64,000 nucleotides of DNA from Deinococcus hopiensis KR-140 (lineage in GTDB: Bacteria; Deinococcota; Deinococci; Deinococcales; Deinococcaceae). The stretch spans positions 169,969 through 233,968 of the forward strand of contig NZ_FWWU01000011.1 in the NCBI RefSeq assembly GCF_900176165.1, given 5' to 3'. Positions 23,075 through 32,284 of this stretch are shown here, one piece after another. Every line of letters begins with the position of its first letter. Positions within the stretch are counted from its first letter, which is position 1. The notes beneath the pieces are model-generated. The model was given only the letters and a program-made list of their open reading frames with translations. It did not search any database and was not told where the DNA came from. The translations under genes were made by a program, and so were the position numbers.

Positions 23075-25330
23075 GTGCACAACCTCCAGTTGGGATTGCT
23101 CGAGCCGCGTCGCGTCGCCATCCTGGTGGATTTCCTTTATGACTACCAGCTTCAACTCCAACACGGTTACCACGAAGCCCTGAACGCAGCTGGGGTGTCT
23201 TCAGTAACCTTTGTTGGCCGTCACCTGGAACCAGAGACGCCGCTGTACCAGAAAGCGAACGACGTCTACGATTTGCTTGATCCTGAGCGGTACGTGGGAA
23301 TGATCGTCAGTGCAGCGTCGATCGCCCGGCAGGTCGGAGACGGGGCATTTCTGGACTTCCTGCGCAGGTTCCCCCTGCCGAAGGTGGCGGTGAGCCGGGC
23401 GTTGCCGGGCATTCCGAGCGTACGCGTGGACCCTGTCCGGGGAATGACCGAGTTGATGGCGCACCTGGTTCACGGTCAGGGCCTGAAGAGGTTTGTGTTT
23501 ATGGGCGGAATGGCCGGCAACGAAGAGGGCCAGCTGCGGCGCGATGCGGTGATCGACTACCTCTCGGCGCATGGAATGAGCATTCCACCTCACAGAATAC
23601 TGACGGGTGATTTTTTCGGTCCCAAAGCGGCGCAAGAAATTACGAAGCTGTTGGAGCATGACCGGGATTTTGAAGCGGTGGTCTGCGCAAATGACGAGAT
23701 GGCTTTTGGAGTCATCGACGCGCTCACCCGGTTGGGGCTTCATGTCCCAGAGGACGTGGCTGTGGTCGGCTTCGATGATGTGGACGAGGCGAGGCACAGT
23801 TCCCCCCCGCTCACGACGGTGGCGCAGCCGACCCGCGAGAAAGGCAGGGTGGCGGCAGAACTCCTCCTGGACCTGACGGCAGGATGGGACGTTCCCGACG
23901 AAGTGGTGTTGGCAGCGACGCTCAAGAAGCGCAAGTCGTGCGGCGCCCTGCCGGAGTGGATCGTGAAAACCTGTGAGGTGCAGGTGGAACAGGAACTGCT
24001 GTCCGCATTCCTGCTGGCAGCGAAAGACCAGGTGAACGCAAAGGCATTCCTGGAATGCTGGCGCAAGCAGGTGCGTCAATTGGATTACGACCAGGCAGGG
24101 CTCGCAGCCATCATGCTGGGACTGCGCGCCCACGCCACCACGCTGCCACAATCGGCTATGCAGGCTTCTCGCCTGGCGTCGCTCCTGATGGTGGCCCTGC
24201 GCATGATCGCGCCGCCCGATCCCGGCCATTCATCTGCACAGCAGGCCTTGAGCCGCAACAATCAGGTCAGTTCCCAGTTGGAGCTTTCCCTTTCCTCCCA
24301 CGATACGTTGGAAACCTTTCAAGCCGAAGTGGGGAAATACATGCGGTCGCTGGACGTCGACCGGTATGCGGTGGCGCTGTTTAAGGAGGCGGGTTCACAG
24401 CCGGCGTCCACAGCGTCCCTGCTCAGCACCTCGCTGAACGGCGCAGCGCCCGGGAAGGCCTACCCCAGCAGGCAGCTCCTCCCAGAAGCGCTCCTGCATG
24501 AGCTGAACCGTGGGCACTGGCTGGTGCTCCCGCTGCACACCGCAGACCTGCACTTCGGGATACTGCTGTTCGAGAAACCTCCCGTAGACCATTTCAATGT
24601 CGAGCAGGTACGGTACACACTGAGCGCAGGGCTTCATCACTTGCACTCGGCGCAGCAGCAGCATCGGTACACGCAGCAGCTCGAGGAGGAAGTCCGGGAG
24701 CGCACTCAGGAACTGCAAGACGAGATTGCCGTACGCCTGCGGGCCGAGAACATCCTCCGCTCTTTGAACCAAGAGCTCTCCGTCTCCGCGTCCACCGATG
24801 CCCTCACGGGAATTTTCAACCGGGCAGCATTTACGTCTTACCTTCAGCGGGAGTGGGCGAACCATCAACTCGCCCGCCGCCCTATCAGCCTGCTGCTGTG
24901 CGACATCGATTTTTTCAAGCAGTACAACGATTATTACGGGCATCTCGCGGGCGACGAATGCCTCAAGGAGATCGCCAGGACCCTGAGCACCTGCGGGCGC
25001 AACCGCAGCGACTTCACCGCCCGCTACGGTGGCGAGGAGTTCGTGATGATCCTACCGGGTACGGACGCCACCGGAGCGGATTTTGTGGCGCAGAGACTGC
25101 TCACCCGCGTGCGTGAGCTGGAGTTGCCGCACGAGAAGTCGGGCGTCGCGCCGCACATTACTGTAAGCGTCGGTGCCGCAACTTTGACGCCCACCATCCA
25201 GACGGCCCCCGAAGTGCTGATCGGACGGGCAGATCAGGCGCTGTACCGCGCCAAACGCACCGGACGAAACCAGTCTTCAAGCTGGGAAAGTCTCCCAGAG
25301 ACCCCTTCGGGAGGCGTCAAGCCTGGGTGA
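23075..25330 (+). CDS. Diguanylate cyclase with LacI-type sugar-binding sensor domain
   Basis: 751 residues from GTG. Residues ~13-285 are a LacI/periplasmic-binding-type ligand domain without a DNA-binding head (EPRRVAILVDFLYDYQLQL, then VCANDEMAFGVIDALTRLGL, VPEDVAVVGFDDVDEARH, PPLTTVAQP). Residues ~300-515 are a helical and GAF-like linker. A coiled coil (~530-575, QQLEEEVRERTQELQDEI) leads to a GGDEF domain with GGEEF at 652-656. The RxxD inhibitory site is absent (NRSD). It should make c-di-GMP in response to a soluble, probably sugar-like ligand in the cytoplasm. No membrane segment. TAGAAT six bases before the GTG suggests a leaderless transcript. Confidence 0.9.
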   Translation: MHNLQLGLLEPRRVAILVDFLYDYQLQLQHGYHEALNAAGVSSVTFVGRHLEPETPLYQKANDVYDLLDPERYVGMIVSAASIARQVGDGAFLDFLRRFPLPKVAVSRALPGIPSVRVDPVRGMTELMAHLVHGQGLKRFVFMGGMAGNEEGQLRRDAVIDYLSAHGMSIPPHRILTGDFFGPKAAQEITKLLEHDRDFEAVVCANDEMAFGVIDALTRLGLHVPEDVAVVGFDDVDEARHSSPPLTTVAQPTREKGRVAAELLLDLTAGWDVPDEVVLAATLKKRKSCGALPEWIVKTCEVQVEQELLSAFLLAAKDQVNAKAFLECWRKQVRQLDYDQAGLAAIMLGLRAHATTLPQSAMQASRLASLLMVALRMIAPPDPGHSSAQQALSRNNQVSSQLELSLSSHDTLETFQAEVGKYMRSLDVDRYAVALFKEAGSQPASTASLLSTSLNGAAPGKAYPSRQLLPEALLHELNRGHWLVLPLHTADLHFGILLFEKPPVDHFNVEQVRYTLSAGLHHLHSAQQQHRYTQQLEEEVRERTQELQDEIAVRLRAENILRSLNQELSVSASTDALTGIFNRAAFTSYLQREWANHQLARRPISLLLCDIDFFKQYNDYYGHLAGDECLKEIARTLSTCGRNRSDFTARYGGEEFVMILPGTDATGADFVAQRLLTRVRELELPHEKSGVAPHITVSVGAATLTPTIQTAPEVLIGRADQALYRAKRTGRNQSSSWESLPETPSGGVKPG

Positions 25331-25419
25331 GCGCTGTGGACGGTACAGGACACGCCGAATGAGCAGCGCTCACCAGTGATGTGGGGTTGAGGAAGGGGAG
25401 AGAGTGACGAGGTGAGGCG

Positions 25420-25562
25420 GCTTCCGGATCATCCATTTCGTTCGCCCCGGTGATTCCACGCCACTGTGTCACCGTTTTTCCTGCTCGCTCTGCGGCGCAG
25501 CGTTGCACGTCCGCTCGGGTTGACCCCTTATCTCATCACGGATTCACGGAATCCTTATGGTT
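25420..25562 (+). repeat. ~150-bp dispersed repeat, copy 1
   Basis: Shares CTTCCGGAT, GTGTCACCGTTTTTCC, the GCTCGC block, GCGGCGCAGCGTTGCACGTC and GGAATCCTTATG with the copy at 50328-50486, and most of these with 63361-63492. It lies after the sensor-GGDEF gene. Size and dispersal resemble the small non-coding repeats described in Deinococcus. Confidence 0.8.
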
Positions 25563-26148
25563 GGGAGTGGGCGCCAGGGAGGTGGAGAAGAACCGGCTCG
25601 CGTATATTTCCCCCTCTGCCCCATGACCTCTACCCGCAGTCCAGCGGATGTGCAGCGCGGGATAGAGCGAAGCCTTCACAGGTGGTGACGAGGCCCAGGG
25701 AGCGCGTTTTGATGGCCCGGGCGGTGGCGTAGCCCTGGGAACCCTGGGGAAAAGCACCGGACAGGGTTATCAGCGTGTCCCTTCCCGCCGCCTTGAACGG
25801 CCCTCTCACGCCCCTGCCCGAGTCCGTTTTGGGTCTGCCCTTCATGTCGCTGGCCGCAGCCGGAAGCATGGCGAGTCGCAGGTATGGGAAGTGCACGTCA
25901 CCTCCGGTCACCGCTGCTTTGCAAAGAGGCACCGCGAAGAGCACAAGTTCCGCCGTGAAGTTCGGGCCTATCGGCGGTGGCTACCTCAACTGCCTGAAGG
26001 CTGAGCTCCACCGACCGCTGCTGGGGTTGGATGAGGTCCCCCGCATCTTGGCGCTGGGTGCCGGCGAGGGACATGTTCTTGACGGCCTCCGTACGGACAG
26101 GCACACCGAACGCACCGCATACCCCAGGCCGGACTCTGGCCAAGGCAC
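25563..26148. other. No gene assigned
   Basis: About 590 bp with overlapping open frames on both strands. A minus-strand stretch (QRQDAGDLIQPQQRSVELSL near 25990-26060) may be old coding sequence, but I could not follow a frame or name a family. Confidence 0.3.
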
Positions 26149-26652
26149 TTGCACGGTCTTCCTCCCACGCCGAAGGATTCAGAAGATGAACGAGGGGCGA
26201 GCTCCCGGTTGATACGCCCGAAGCTGCGTCGGGACTCCTGCTCGTCTGGGGAACTTGCCTGGATCGGGGCACAAATCCCAGAACTCCTTATTCTCGCTTT
26301 CCCCGCCGTTGTACCCCGGCATGACGGCCACAGCGCCCGCAACTGGTTGCTCAATCCCAAACACGCTCCCGGGTTCACGGGGATTGATTTTGAGCACGCA
26401 CGCTCCAGGCTCTCCGTTCAGGACATCATAAGGGTCTGGCTCCGGGCCCCCATTACGCGTGCTGATCTGGCAGGTGCCCTTTTCACCGGCGATGGTCGTC
26501 CCCTGACGTCTGCCGAGCAGACGCTGATGGAGCGTTTGGCAGCCCCCGACACCCTCTGCGCAGTCGTGTGGGCTGCTGAGCACCTCGGTATGACGTTCCC
26601 TGAGGAACAACAAGCGTTATTCCGGTGGCTTCAGGAGAACGCAGCAACGTAA
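26149..26652 (+). CDS. Hypothetical protein
   Basis: Up to 167 residues. The C-terminal ~100 residues look genuine: GFTGIDFEHARSRLSVQDII, RVWLRAPITRADLAGALFTG, PLTSAEQTLMERLAAPDTLC, FPEEQQALFRWLQENAAT, amphipathic and balanced. The N-terminus is less convincing, so the true start may be downstream. No family recognised, no membrane segment. Confidence 0.55.
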   Translation: MHGLPPTPKDSEDERGASSRLIRPKLRRDSCSSGELAWIGAQIPELLILAFPAVVPRHDGHSARNWLLNPKHAPGFTGIDFEHARSRLSVQDIIRVWLRAPITRADLAGALFTGDGRPLTSAEQTLMERLAAPDTLCAVVWAAEHLGMTFPEEQQALFRWLQENAAT

Positions 26653-26739
26653 CTCTCGTCGCCCAACTTCCTGAAATGGCTGCGGCGATGCCCCGAATAA
26701 GAGCAGGCCGGCCTGCTCGGCATGCCCGCTAAAGCAGTT

Positions 26740-26870
26740 GTCAAAAAGAGGATTTTTTTGACCGCGCAGGGGAAGCGAACCTGAATGCGCATTGGAGAGA
26801 ATGAAGCGGTGAGCGGTGCCCTTCCACCCACCGCTTCATTCGGACAGGTGCTCTGGTCCAGGCGCAACGC
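26740..26870. repeat. Hairpin-bearing repeat, copy B
   Basis: Homologous to 1975-2100 in the same orientation. It has a 13-bp perfect stem GAATGAAGCGGTG (26799-26811) with its complement at 26829-26841 around a 17-nt loop. The loop core GTGCCCTTCCAC (26816-26827) is the exact reverse complement of copy A's core. Stem bases differ from copy A yet pair perfectly. It lies 80-180 bp upstream of the HD-GYP gene. Confidence 0.6.
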
Positions 26871-26919
26871 TCTCCCAGCGTCAGAGTTGGGAGAGAGGTA
26901 CTCACCTACCTTTTAAGGA

Positions 26920-28791
26920 ATGCTCGGTGATCTCTCCACATTCCCCCTGGAGGCGGCGAGGCTCGCCGCACTGCGCCGGTACGCGGTGCTCGGTACGCCT
27001 CCCGAAGCTGCCTTTGACCGGGCCGTGCAGGTTGCAGCCCAGGTGTACGGTGTGCCGATCGCCCTGGTGTCCTTGGTGGATGTCCGGCGGCAATGGTTTA
27101 AAGCGTGTTACGGCGTTGACATGCGGGAAACAGATCGCTCAATCTCGATGTGCACGCATGCCTTGGAGCACGATGGCGTCCTGATCGTGCCAGATACCAC
27201 GCTCGACGAGCGGTTCGCGCAAAACCCGTTGGTCACGGGACCACTTCACATCCGTTTTTATGCGGGAGCGCCTCTGGTGACGCCGGACGGTCACAAAGTC
27301 GGTACACTTTGCATTTTGGATACGGTCCCACGCCCCTCCCTGACGCCAGAACAGACGGCCACCCTGCAGGCCTTGGCGGACGGCGTTGTCAGCGAGCTGG
27401 AGTTGCGCTGTGCCCTTGCTGAACAGGCGCGCGAACGGCATGTTCATACAGCGGTGGTCAAGGCTTCTCTGGACGCGATGGTCATTGTGGACCATGACGG
27501 GTGCGTTCTCGAATGGAACCCAAGCGCCGAACAGCTGCTCGGTTACAACCGTGAGGACGTTCTGGGTGCGGACCTGATGAGATTAATCGTGCCGCCCGGC
27601 GACTACAACCGACACAAACTCGGCGTTGCGCAGCTTGGTCAGGAGCAGACGGCTGGGCAACGCCGAATCGAGCTGCCCATTTTGCGGCGCGGAGGAGAGA
27701 CCCTTCACTGCGAGTACACCGTGACATCCTTCTACGTGGATGACGAGCAGCTGTTCACGGTGTATATCCGTGACCTCACCGAAGTGCGCGCTGCGCGTGA
27801 GGCCATGAAGGCCAGCTACTCCCTGCTGCGGGCAGTGGTTGACAGTGTTCCGGAAACCATATTCGTCAAGAATCTGGAGCGGCAGTACGTGATGATGAAC
27901 ACGACTGGTGCCGCCCGGCTTGGTCAACCGATGGAGGCCATCCTGGGCCGAACAGACGAAGATTTCTTTCCTGCCAGCATGGCTGCCCGGCGTCAGCGAG
28001 ACGAGGCTGTGCTGGAAACCGGAACACCTATGGTCACGGAGTTCACTGAAAAATTCCCGGACGGTACCTACCGGCACTTCTGGACGAGCAAAGACGTGTA
28101 CCGTGATCCGAGCGGAAACGCGGCTGGGCTAATTGGCGCTGCGTTCGACATCACGCAACGCAAGCAGGATGAAGCCATCATTCGCGGGTACAACCAAACC
28201 CTACGGGATCAGGTGGAAGCGGCGCAATTCGAGATTCTGGCGCGGCTCGCACGCGCCGCCGAATACCGTGATGATGATACCGGTGAACACATGAACCGCG
28301 TTGCGATGACCGCTGCTGGTATTGCCCGGGAGTTGAACCTGCCTGACGAAACGGTCGCCTTGATTGGGCGCGCCGCACCTATGCACGACGTAGGTAAGAT
28401 TGGCATCTCCGACTCGATCTTGCTGAAGCCAGGCCGCCTGACCCCGGAAGAGTTCGAGTTGGTCAAGGCCCACACCACCATTGGAGCGAGCATTCTGGAA
28501 GGGGGAAATTCACCGCTGGTCATGGTGGCCGAAGAAATAGCGCGTACCCACCACGAACGCTGGGACGGCACCGGTTACCCGGCGGGCCTGGCCGGTGAAA
28601 CAATTCCCATCACCGGCCGAATTGTGGCGGTCGCGGATGTATTGGACGCGTTGACCAGCGAGAGGCCCTACAAGCAGGCCTGGTCGTTTGAGGCGGCTAT
28701 GACCGAAATCAGGACGCAGGCTGGCCGGCAATTTGACCCTGCGGTAATCGCGGCCTTAGAACGCCTCACATGTGCCCATCAGCAGGACTAG
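26920..28791 (+). CDS. GAF-PAS-PAS-HD-GYP signalling protein
   Basis: 623 residues. An N-terminal GAF domain of the Ala/Leu-rich start type (LAALRRYAVLGTPPEAAFDR, then FYAGAPLVTPDGHKVGTLCI) is followed by two PAS domains (~175-290, LDAMVIVDHDGCVLEWNPSA; ~300-415, VPETIFVKNLERQYVMMN) and HD-GYP (~435-620). The metal site has H489-D490 in MHDVGKIG, and HHERWDGTGYP gives the GYP. It should hydrolyse c-di-GMP to pGpG or GMP in response to signals sensed by GAF/PAS. Cytoplasmic. The TAG stop overlaps the target TA of an IS630 element. Confidence 0.92.
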   Translation: MLGDLSTFPLEAARLAALRRYAVLGTPPEAAFDRAVQVAAQVYGVPIALVSLVDVRRQWFKACYGVDMRETDRSISMCTHALEHDGVLIVPDTTLDERFAQNPLVTGPLHIRFYAGAPLVTPDGHKVGTLCILDTVPRPSLTPEQTATLQALADGVVSELELRCALAEQARERHVHTAVVKASLDAMVIVDHDGCVLEWNPSAEQLLGYNREDVLGADLMRLIVPPGDYNRHKLGVAQLGQEQTAGQRRIELPILRRGGETLHCEYTVTSFYVDDEQLFTVYIRDLTEVRAAREAMKASYSLLRAVVDSVPETIFVKNLERQYVMMNTTGAARLGQPMEAILGRTDEDFFPASMAARRQRDEAVLETGTPMVTEFTEKFPDGTYRHFWTSKDVYRDPSGNAAGLIGAAFDITQRKQDEAIIRGYNQTLRDQVEAAQFEILARLARAAEYRDDDTGEHMNRVAMTAAGIARELNLPDETVALIGRAAPMHDVGKIGISDSILLKPGRLTPEEFELVKAHTTIGASILEGGNSPLVMVAEEIARTHHERWDGTGYPAGLAGETIPITGRIVAVADVLDALTSERPYKQAWSFEAAMTEIRTQAGRQFDPAVIAALERLTCAHQQD

Positions 28792-28818
28792 TGGGTCACT
28801 TGGCATGGGTGTAGGCAT

Positions 28819-30105
28819 TCACTGAACGACCTGAAGGGTCGTCGCTCCCGAGCCTCCCAGGGGGTGTCGCCTGGCATAGGCTCGCTGACGGCGAGCCCTT
28901 CTTTTTCCAGCCCAAACGAACGGAGTGGGATGTGCATTCCATCCTCGAGCAGTGGCTTCCAGCCATTGGATGATTTGTGCCGGGCTGGTCGGCGATTGAC
29001 CGGCCAATGCTCGACGAACCAGGATGCGCTGGATGGACTCGGCCATGTTGAGCCAACTGCCTGCGACGGGCGTGTACAGCGGCATGATGCCATGCCGCAT
29101 CAACCAGCAGACCAGGTCTGGTGTCTTATGTCCGACGAGATTGTCGAGTACCAATAACATTCGAAGAGGAGGCAAGGTGTCGAGCAGCGTGAATTTGACG
29201 CTCAGTCCTTCTTGCCACCTTTCCCACACCGCACGGTTGTCTGCCGGTGGCAACACCGTTGCCACCGGCAGGCGTTGGAGCACTTCAGAGAGGGTCTGTT
29301 GCCGCCAAGGGTGAAGCACCGCATTCGTACAGCTGGTCACTCCACGAACACGGAGCTGACCGCTGGCAGGATGAAAGAGGGTCAGCAACTTCGCCGTCCC
29401 TGCGCGGACATCCTCGTGTGGGAGACGCGTCGGTTGTCCTGCAGGTTGCCAGGCGCTCCCAGGCTGGAAAATGGCCTGGTAGGGTCCGGCTTCGTCTTCG
29501 ACCCACACCGCCAGGCCACCTTGTTCCCCTTCAAGGTATGCGCGTTCGATCAGTTTTTTTTTGGCCTCGGTATCTGGATCGTGGACAATGACCACGCCGG
29601 TTTTGCGTTGTCGTCTGGCCTTTCCCGTTTCGCACCAGGTTCGGTCCCGCTGCCAGGTCAGCCCGGCTTCGTGTAAGACACCCAAGATGGTGAACGTGCT
29701 CAAGCGTTCAAATCCGGGTTCACGACGCAGCACCTTTTGCAGGGTCACCAGAGACCAGGTGGCCGTGCCGTCTTGCTCCCGATCGGGGGTACGACGCGCT
29801 GTCTCTAAGATACGGTTCCGCTCAGCGGAACCGTAGACGACGGGAGGACGTCCACCTGGACGAGTTTCGAGTGCGTTTAACCCGTGTTGATTGAGGCGGG
29901 AGACCAGACGCGCGACCCCCTCACCGGATCGTCGTCCGCACAACCGAGCCGCTTCGGTATAGGCCATGCCGGTCGACACCGCGAGAATCGTCTTCGCCCG
30001 GCCGACGACAATCGCTGCGGTGTGATGCGAACGGCTCAATCGCTCCAAGGTCGCGCGTTCCTCTTCGGTCAGGGTTCGTAAAGGGTTTTTCTGGACACGC
30101 GGCAC
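28819..30105 (-). CDS. IS630-family transposase
   Basis: 428 residues, frame intact. The N-terminal HTH part is TILAVSTGMAYTEAARLCGR, with RPGGRPPVVYG as linker. The DDE domain shows AVWVEDEAGPYQAIFQPG (first Asp region), LLVLDNLVGHKTPDL (second Asp) and YTPVAGSWLNMAESIQRIL (Glu). A perfect hairpin at 29241-29271 lies inside. All signatures are normal, so this copy may be active. Confidence 0.93.
   Translation of the reverse strand: MPRVQKNPLRTLTEEERATLERLSRSHHTAAIVVGRAKTILAVSTGMAYTEAARLCGRRSGEGVARLVSRLNQHGLNALETRPGGRPPVVYGSAERNRILETARRTPDREQDGTATWSLVTLQKVLRREPGFERLSTFTILGVLHEAGLTWQRDRTWCETGKARRQRKTGVVIVHDPDTEAKKKLIERAYLEGEQGGLAVWVEDEAGPYQAIFQPGSAWQPAGQPTRLPHEDVRAGTAKLLTLFHPASGQLRVRGVTSCTNAVLHPWRQQTLSEVLQRLPVATVLPPADNRAVWERWQEGLSVKFTLLDTLPPLRMLLVLDNLVGHKTPDLVCWLMRHGIMPLYTPVAGSWLNMAESIQRILVRRALAGQSPTSPAQIIQWLEATARGWNAHPTPFVWAGKRRARRQRAYARRHPLGGSGATTLQVVQ
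29241..29271. repeat. Perfect hairpin inside IS630 transposase gene
   Basis: CTGCCGGTGGCAAC-ACC-GTTGCCACCGGCAG: a 14-bp perfect stem with a 3-nt loop, coding for RLPVATVLPPAD on the minus strand. Confidence 0.85.
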
Positions 30106-30391
30106 CCTAAAAGCCTATACCCAAAGCAAGTGACCCACTAGCGGGCAGGACTTTGCGCAAGTCCGTCACCCTTGGCCAGGAGAGCACCTATCTCGTGCAG
30201 GCGGAGGGCAACGGGGCGCGGGGCCCCTCAGCGGTGAACACCTCCGGGAACAACATATGCGGCATCCGCATGTCGTTCAGTACCAAGCCACCCTGACCTC
30301 GCTGTGTCCATCCCAGTCCTGGTTCCGAAGGTCTGGGCTTTTCGGCGTGGGCATCACGGCTCAATCATCCGCCCGCCGCTACGGTACGTCC

Positions 30392-30610
30392 ATGGACGCC
30401 CTCATCGACCTCTGCCTCCGCGCCGTGCTCCTCGCCCTCGCCCACCCCTTCACGCGGGGGCTGCTGCTGGTGTTGGTGGCCCTGTACGGCGCAGGAAGTG
30501 GATGGCCGGCGTGGGCGCCGGGGCTGTGCACAACCGTGGGCCTGAGCTCCTGGGCGCTGCCACTGTGGCGGCTGTGGCAGGAGAGGAGGCGCTCTCCCCG
30601 CCTCCGTTGA
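30392..30610 (+). CDS. Small membrane protein
   Basis: 72 residues starting MDALIDLCLRAVLLALAHPF. Two hydrophobic stretches (FTRGLLLVLVALYGAG and CTTVGLSSWALPLWRLW) and an Arg-rich tail suggest a two-pass inner-membrane peptide with a positive C-terminus. TACGGT lies seven bases upstream of ATG. The upstream extension of the frame looks non-coding. Function unknown; moderate doubt that it is real. Confidence 0.45.
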   Translation: MDALIDLCLRAVLLALAHPFTRGLLLVLVALYGAGSGWPAWAPGLCTTVGLSSWALPLWRLWQERRRSPRLR

Positions 30611-31064
30611 GGTTACCCACAGGAGGGAGCAGGCGGGCGCCATCGCCATCAGCATGTCTTCGAGCGACTTGATGATGGCGAGGCTGCCGCCCAGGGGCAG
30701 GCCCGGGGCCGTGCAGTCGCGCAGCGGACCTGCAGGTATCCGTACAAACGTTTGCCGACCCTGTTTGCGCATCTCCGCCTCGGGGCCCAGGGATGGTCTG
30801 GTTGCTCAGCGACATCCACGGCCCAGCAGCCAGGGTGGGCGAAGGCGAGGAAGGCGGGCGGCGGCGAGGGCCAGTGGTCGGCGTGTTCTGCGCATGGCCC
30901 TACGGTGACGCCGGGGGGACGATGACCACATGACGGGATGCCGGGTGGCCTGAACAGCCAAACCGGTGCTGGCAGAGGGCTTCACCCACCATCGGCCGAT
31001 CATCTTGCCCGCTGCATCATCTGGTCAGTTCAAGCGCACCCGCTTTGCGCCACTGGAGACCACC
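30611..31064. other. No gene recognised
   Basis: About 450 bp between the small membrane gene and the secreted protein. Frames are short or shadow-like. Confidence 0.3.
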
Positions 31065-32096
31065 ATGACCCACGCCCGACTGCTGGCCCTCGCCCTCCTC
31101 GCGCTGTCCGTCGCCCCTGTGTCCACTGCCCTCACCGGAACCCCCGTCGCCGCGCCTGCCAGCACCCTGAGTGGTGCCTGGAAGGGCAAGCTCGATGGCT
31201 TCTACGGGCTGGACGCCAATTTCAGGGTCCAGGGCAACAGCGTCGTCGGTGTTTTACGCTTGGGCAAGATTGACTTTCCCTTTCGGGGCACCTGGGATGC
31301 CGCCAAGAGCCTCGTGACCTTTAAGTACACGTATGCGAAAGAGGTGCAGACGGTCAAAGCCCTCCTGAAGGGCAGCACCCTCACTGGATTCAACATCTCC
31401 CCGAAGGGCAAGCAGACGGCGGTCAGCCTCGCGCGTGTCACGGACGCTGGAGCCGGAACGGCTGGGGTGAAAGCCGGGCCCTATGTCATGACAGGCGAGG
31501 TGCGCGACGAGAAGGGCAACCCCATCGCCGGGGCCGAGGTCTTCGCAGACCACACCGCCTACTACAACGTGAACGCTGTGGGGAAGTCCGACAACCAGGG
31601 GAGATACTCCATCGCCCTCGCGCACCGGTCCGGCACCTGGAACGCAGGCGCTTACCTGCGCGGAGAGGCCGGTGGACAGCCGTTCGAGGTGCGCCTCAAG
31701 CCGGACAACGACACGCCCTTCGACGGTTCGAAAGGCGCCGTCCGGAACTTCACTTATAAAGCCAGCACGAACGCGACCGGCAAGGTGTACACCTACGTGG
31801 CGCACTCAGCGGTGGAAGTCGATTACGACAGCCTGGAATTCACCTTCACCCCCGACGGCCCGAACGCAGCGGGCAGCACCGCACCCTTTACACGCAAGTT
31901 CGTCATGGGGTCTGGCGTTCCGAACATCTCGCTGGGACGGTACAGGGTCAGCGCCACGCACATCCTGAACGGAGTCAAGCAGCGACTTCTGCTCGGCTCT
32001 CGCCAGCAGAAGGGCGAGGCGAGCAGCGTCCTGGCGGAGTTTACCGATGACAGCCACTCCGGCCAGACCCTCGAACTCTTCCTGAACAACCCCTGA
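31065..32096 (+). CDS. Secreted protein with carboxypeptidase-regulatory-like domain
   Basis: From ATG 31065, 343 residues with a Sec signal peptide (MTHARLLALALLALSVAPVS, cleavage likely after STA). Residues ~30-120 form a beta-rich module (LSGAWKGKLDGFYGLDANFR, VGVLRLGKIDFPFRGTWD). Residues ~140-225 resemble a carboxypeptidase-regulatory domain (MTGEVRDEKGNPIAGAEVFA, then SDNQGRYSIAL and GTWNAGAYLRG). The C-terminal part has EVDYDSLEFTFTPDGPN. It is probably exported to the periplasm or cell surface; binding rather than catalysis is likely. A decayed relative follows at 32285. The open frame begins at 30966, but the signal peptide fixes the start. Confidence 0.8.
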   Translation: MTHARLLALALLALSVAPVSTALTGTPVAAPASTLSGAWKGKLDGFYGLDANFRVQGNSVVGVLRLGKIDFPFRGTWDAAKSLVTFKYTYAKEVQTVKALLKGSTLTGFNISPKGKQTAVSLARVTDAGAGTAGVKAGPYVMTGEVRDEKGNPIAGAEVFADHTAYYNVNAVGKSDNQGRYSIALAHRSGTWNAGAYLRGEAGGQPFEVRLKPDNDTPFDGSKGAVRNFTYKASTNATGKVYTYVAHSAVEVDYDSLEFTFTPDGPNAAGSTAPFTRKFVMGSGVPNISLGRYRVSATHILNGVKQRLLLGSRQQKGEASSVLAEFTDDSHSGQTLELFLNNP

Positions 32097-32284
32097 GTGG
32101 GCACCAGGACGAACCTCCGCGCCTCGTTCCGCTGACCTGCAATAGCGCTCCTTGCCCCGCACAGAAGAAGAACCTACGCTGCCAGCACGGCCCGACTGAC
32201 CCTCGCGCTTTCCGTGTAGATTCTCCCATGCGTACGCCAGCACGCAGAGCCAGACGCGAGTGGCACCCACGAAGACCTCCCCCC

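Larger units (their letters stand above)
28791..30138 (-). mobile_element. IS630-family insertion sequence, intact
   Basis: 1348 bp. Terminal repeats start GTGGGTCACTTG at both ends, with further similarity (GGGTGTAGGC / GGGTATAGGC). The TA target dinucleotide is duplicated at 28789-28790 and 30139-30140, as IS630/Tc1-type elements do. The insertion is in the TA of the HD-GYP stop codon. Because the element begins with G and the original sequence after TA is also G, both junctions read TAG. Confidence 0.93.
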
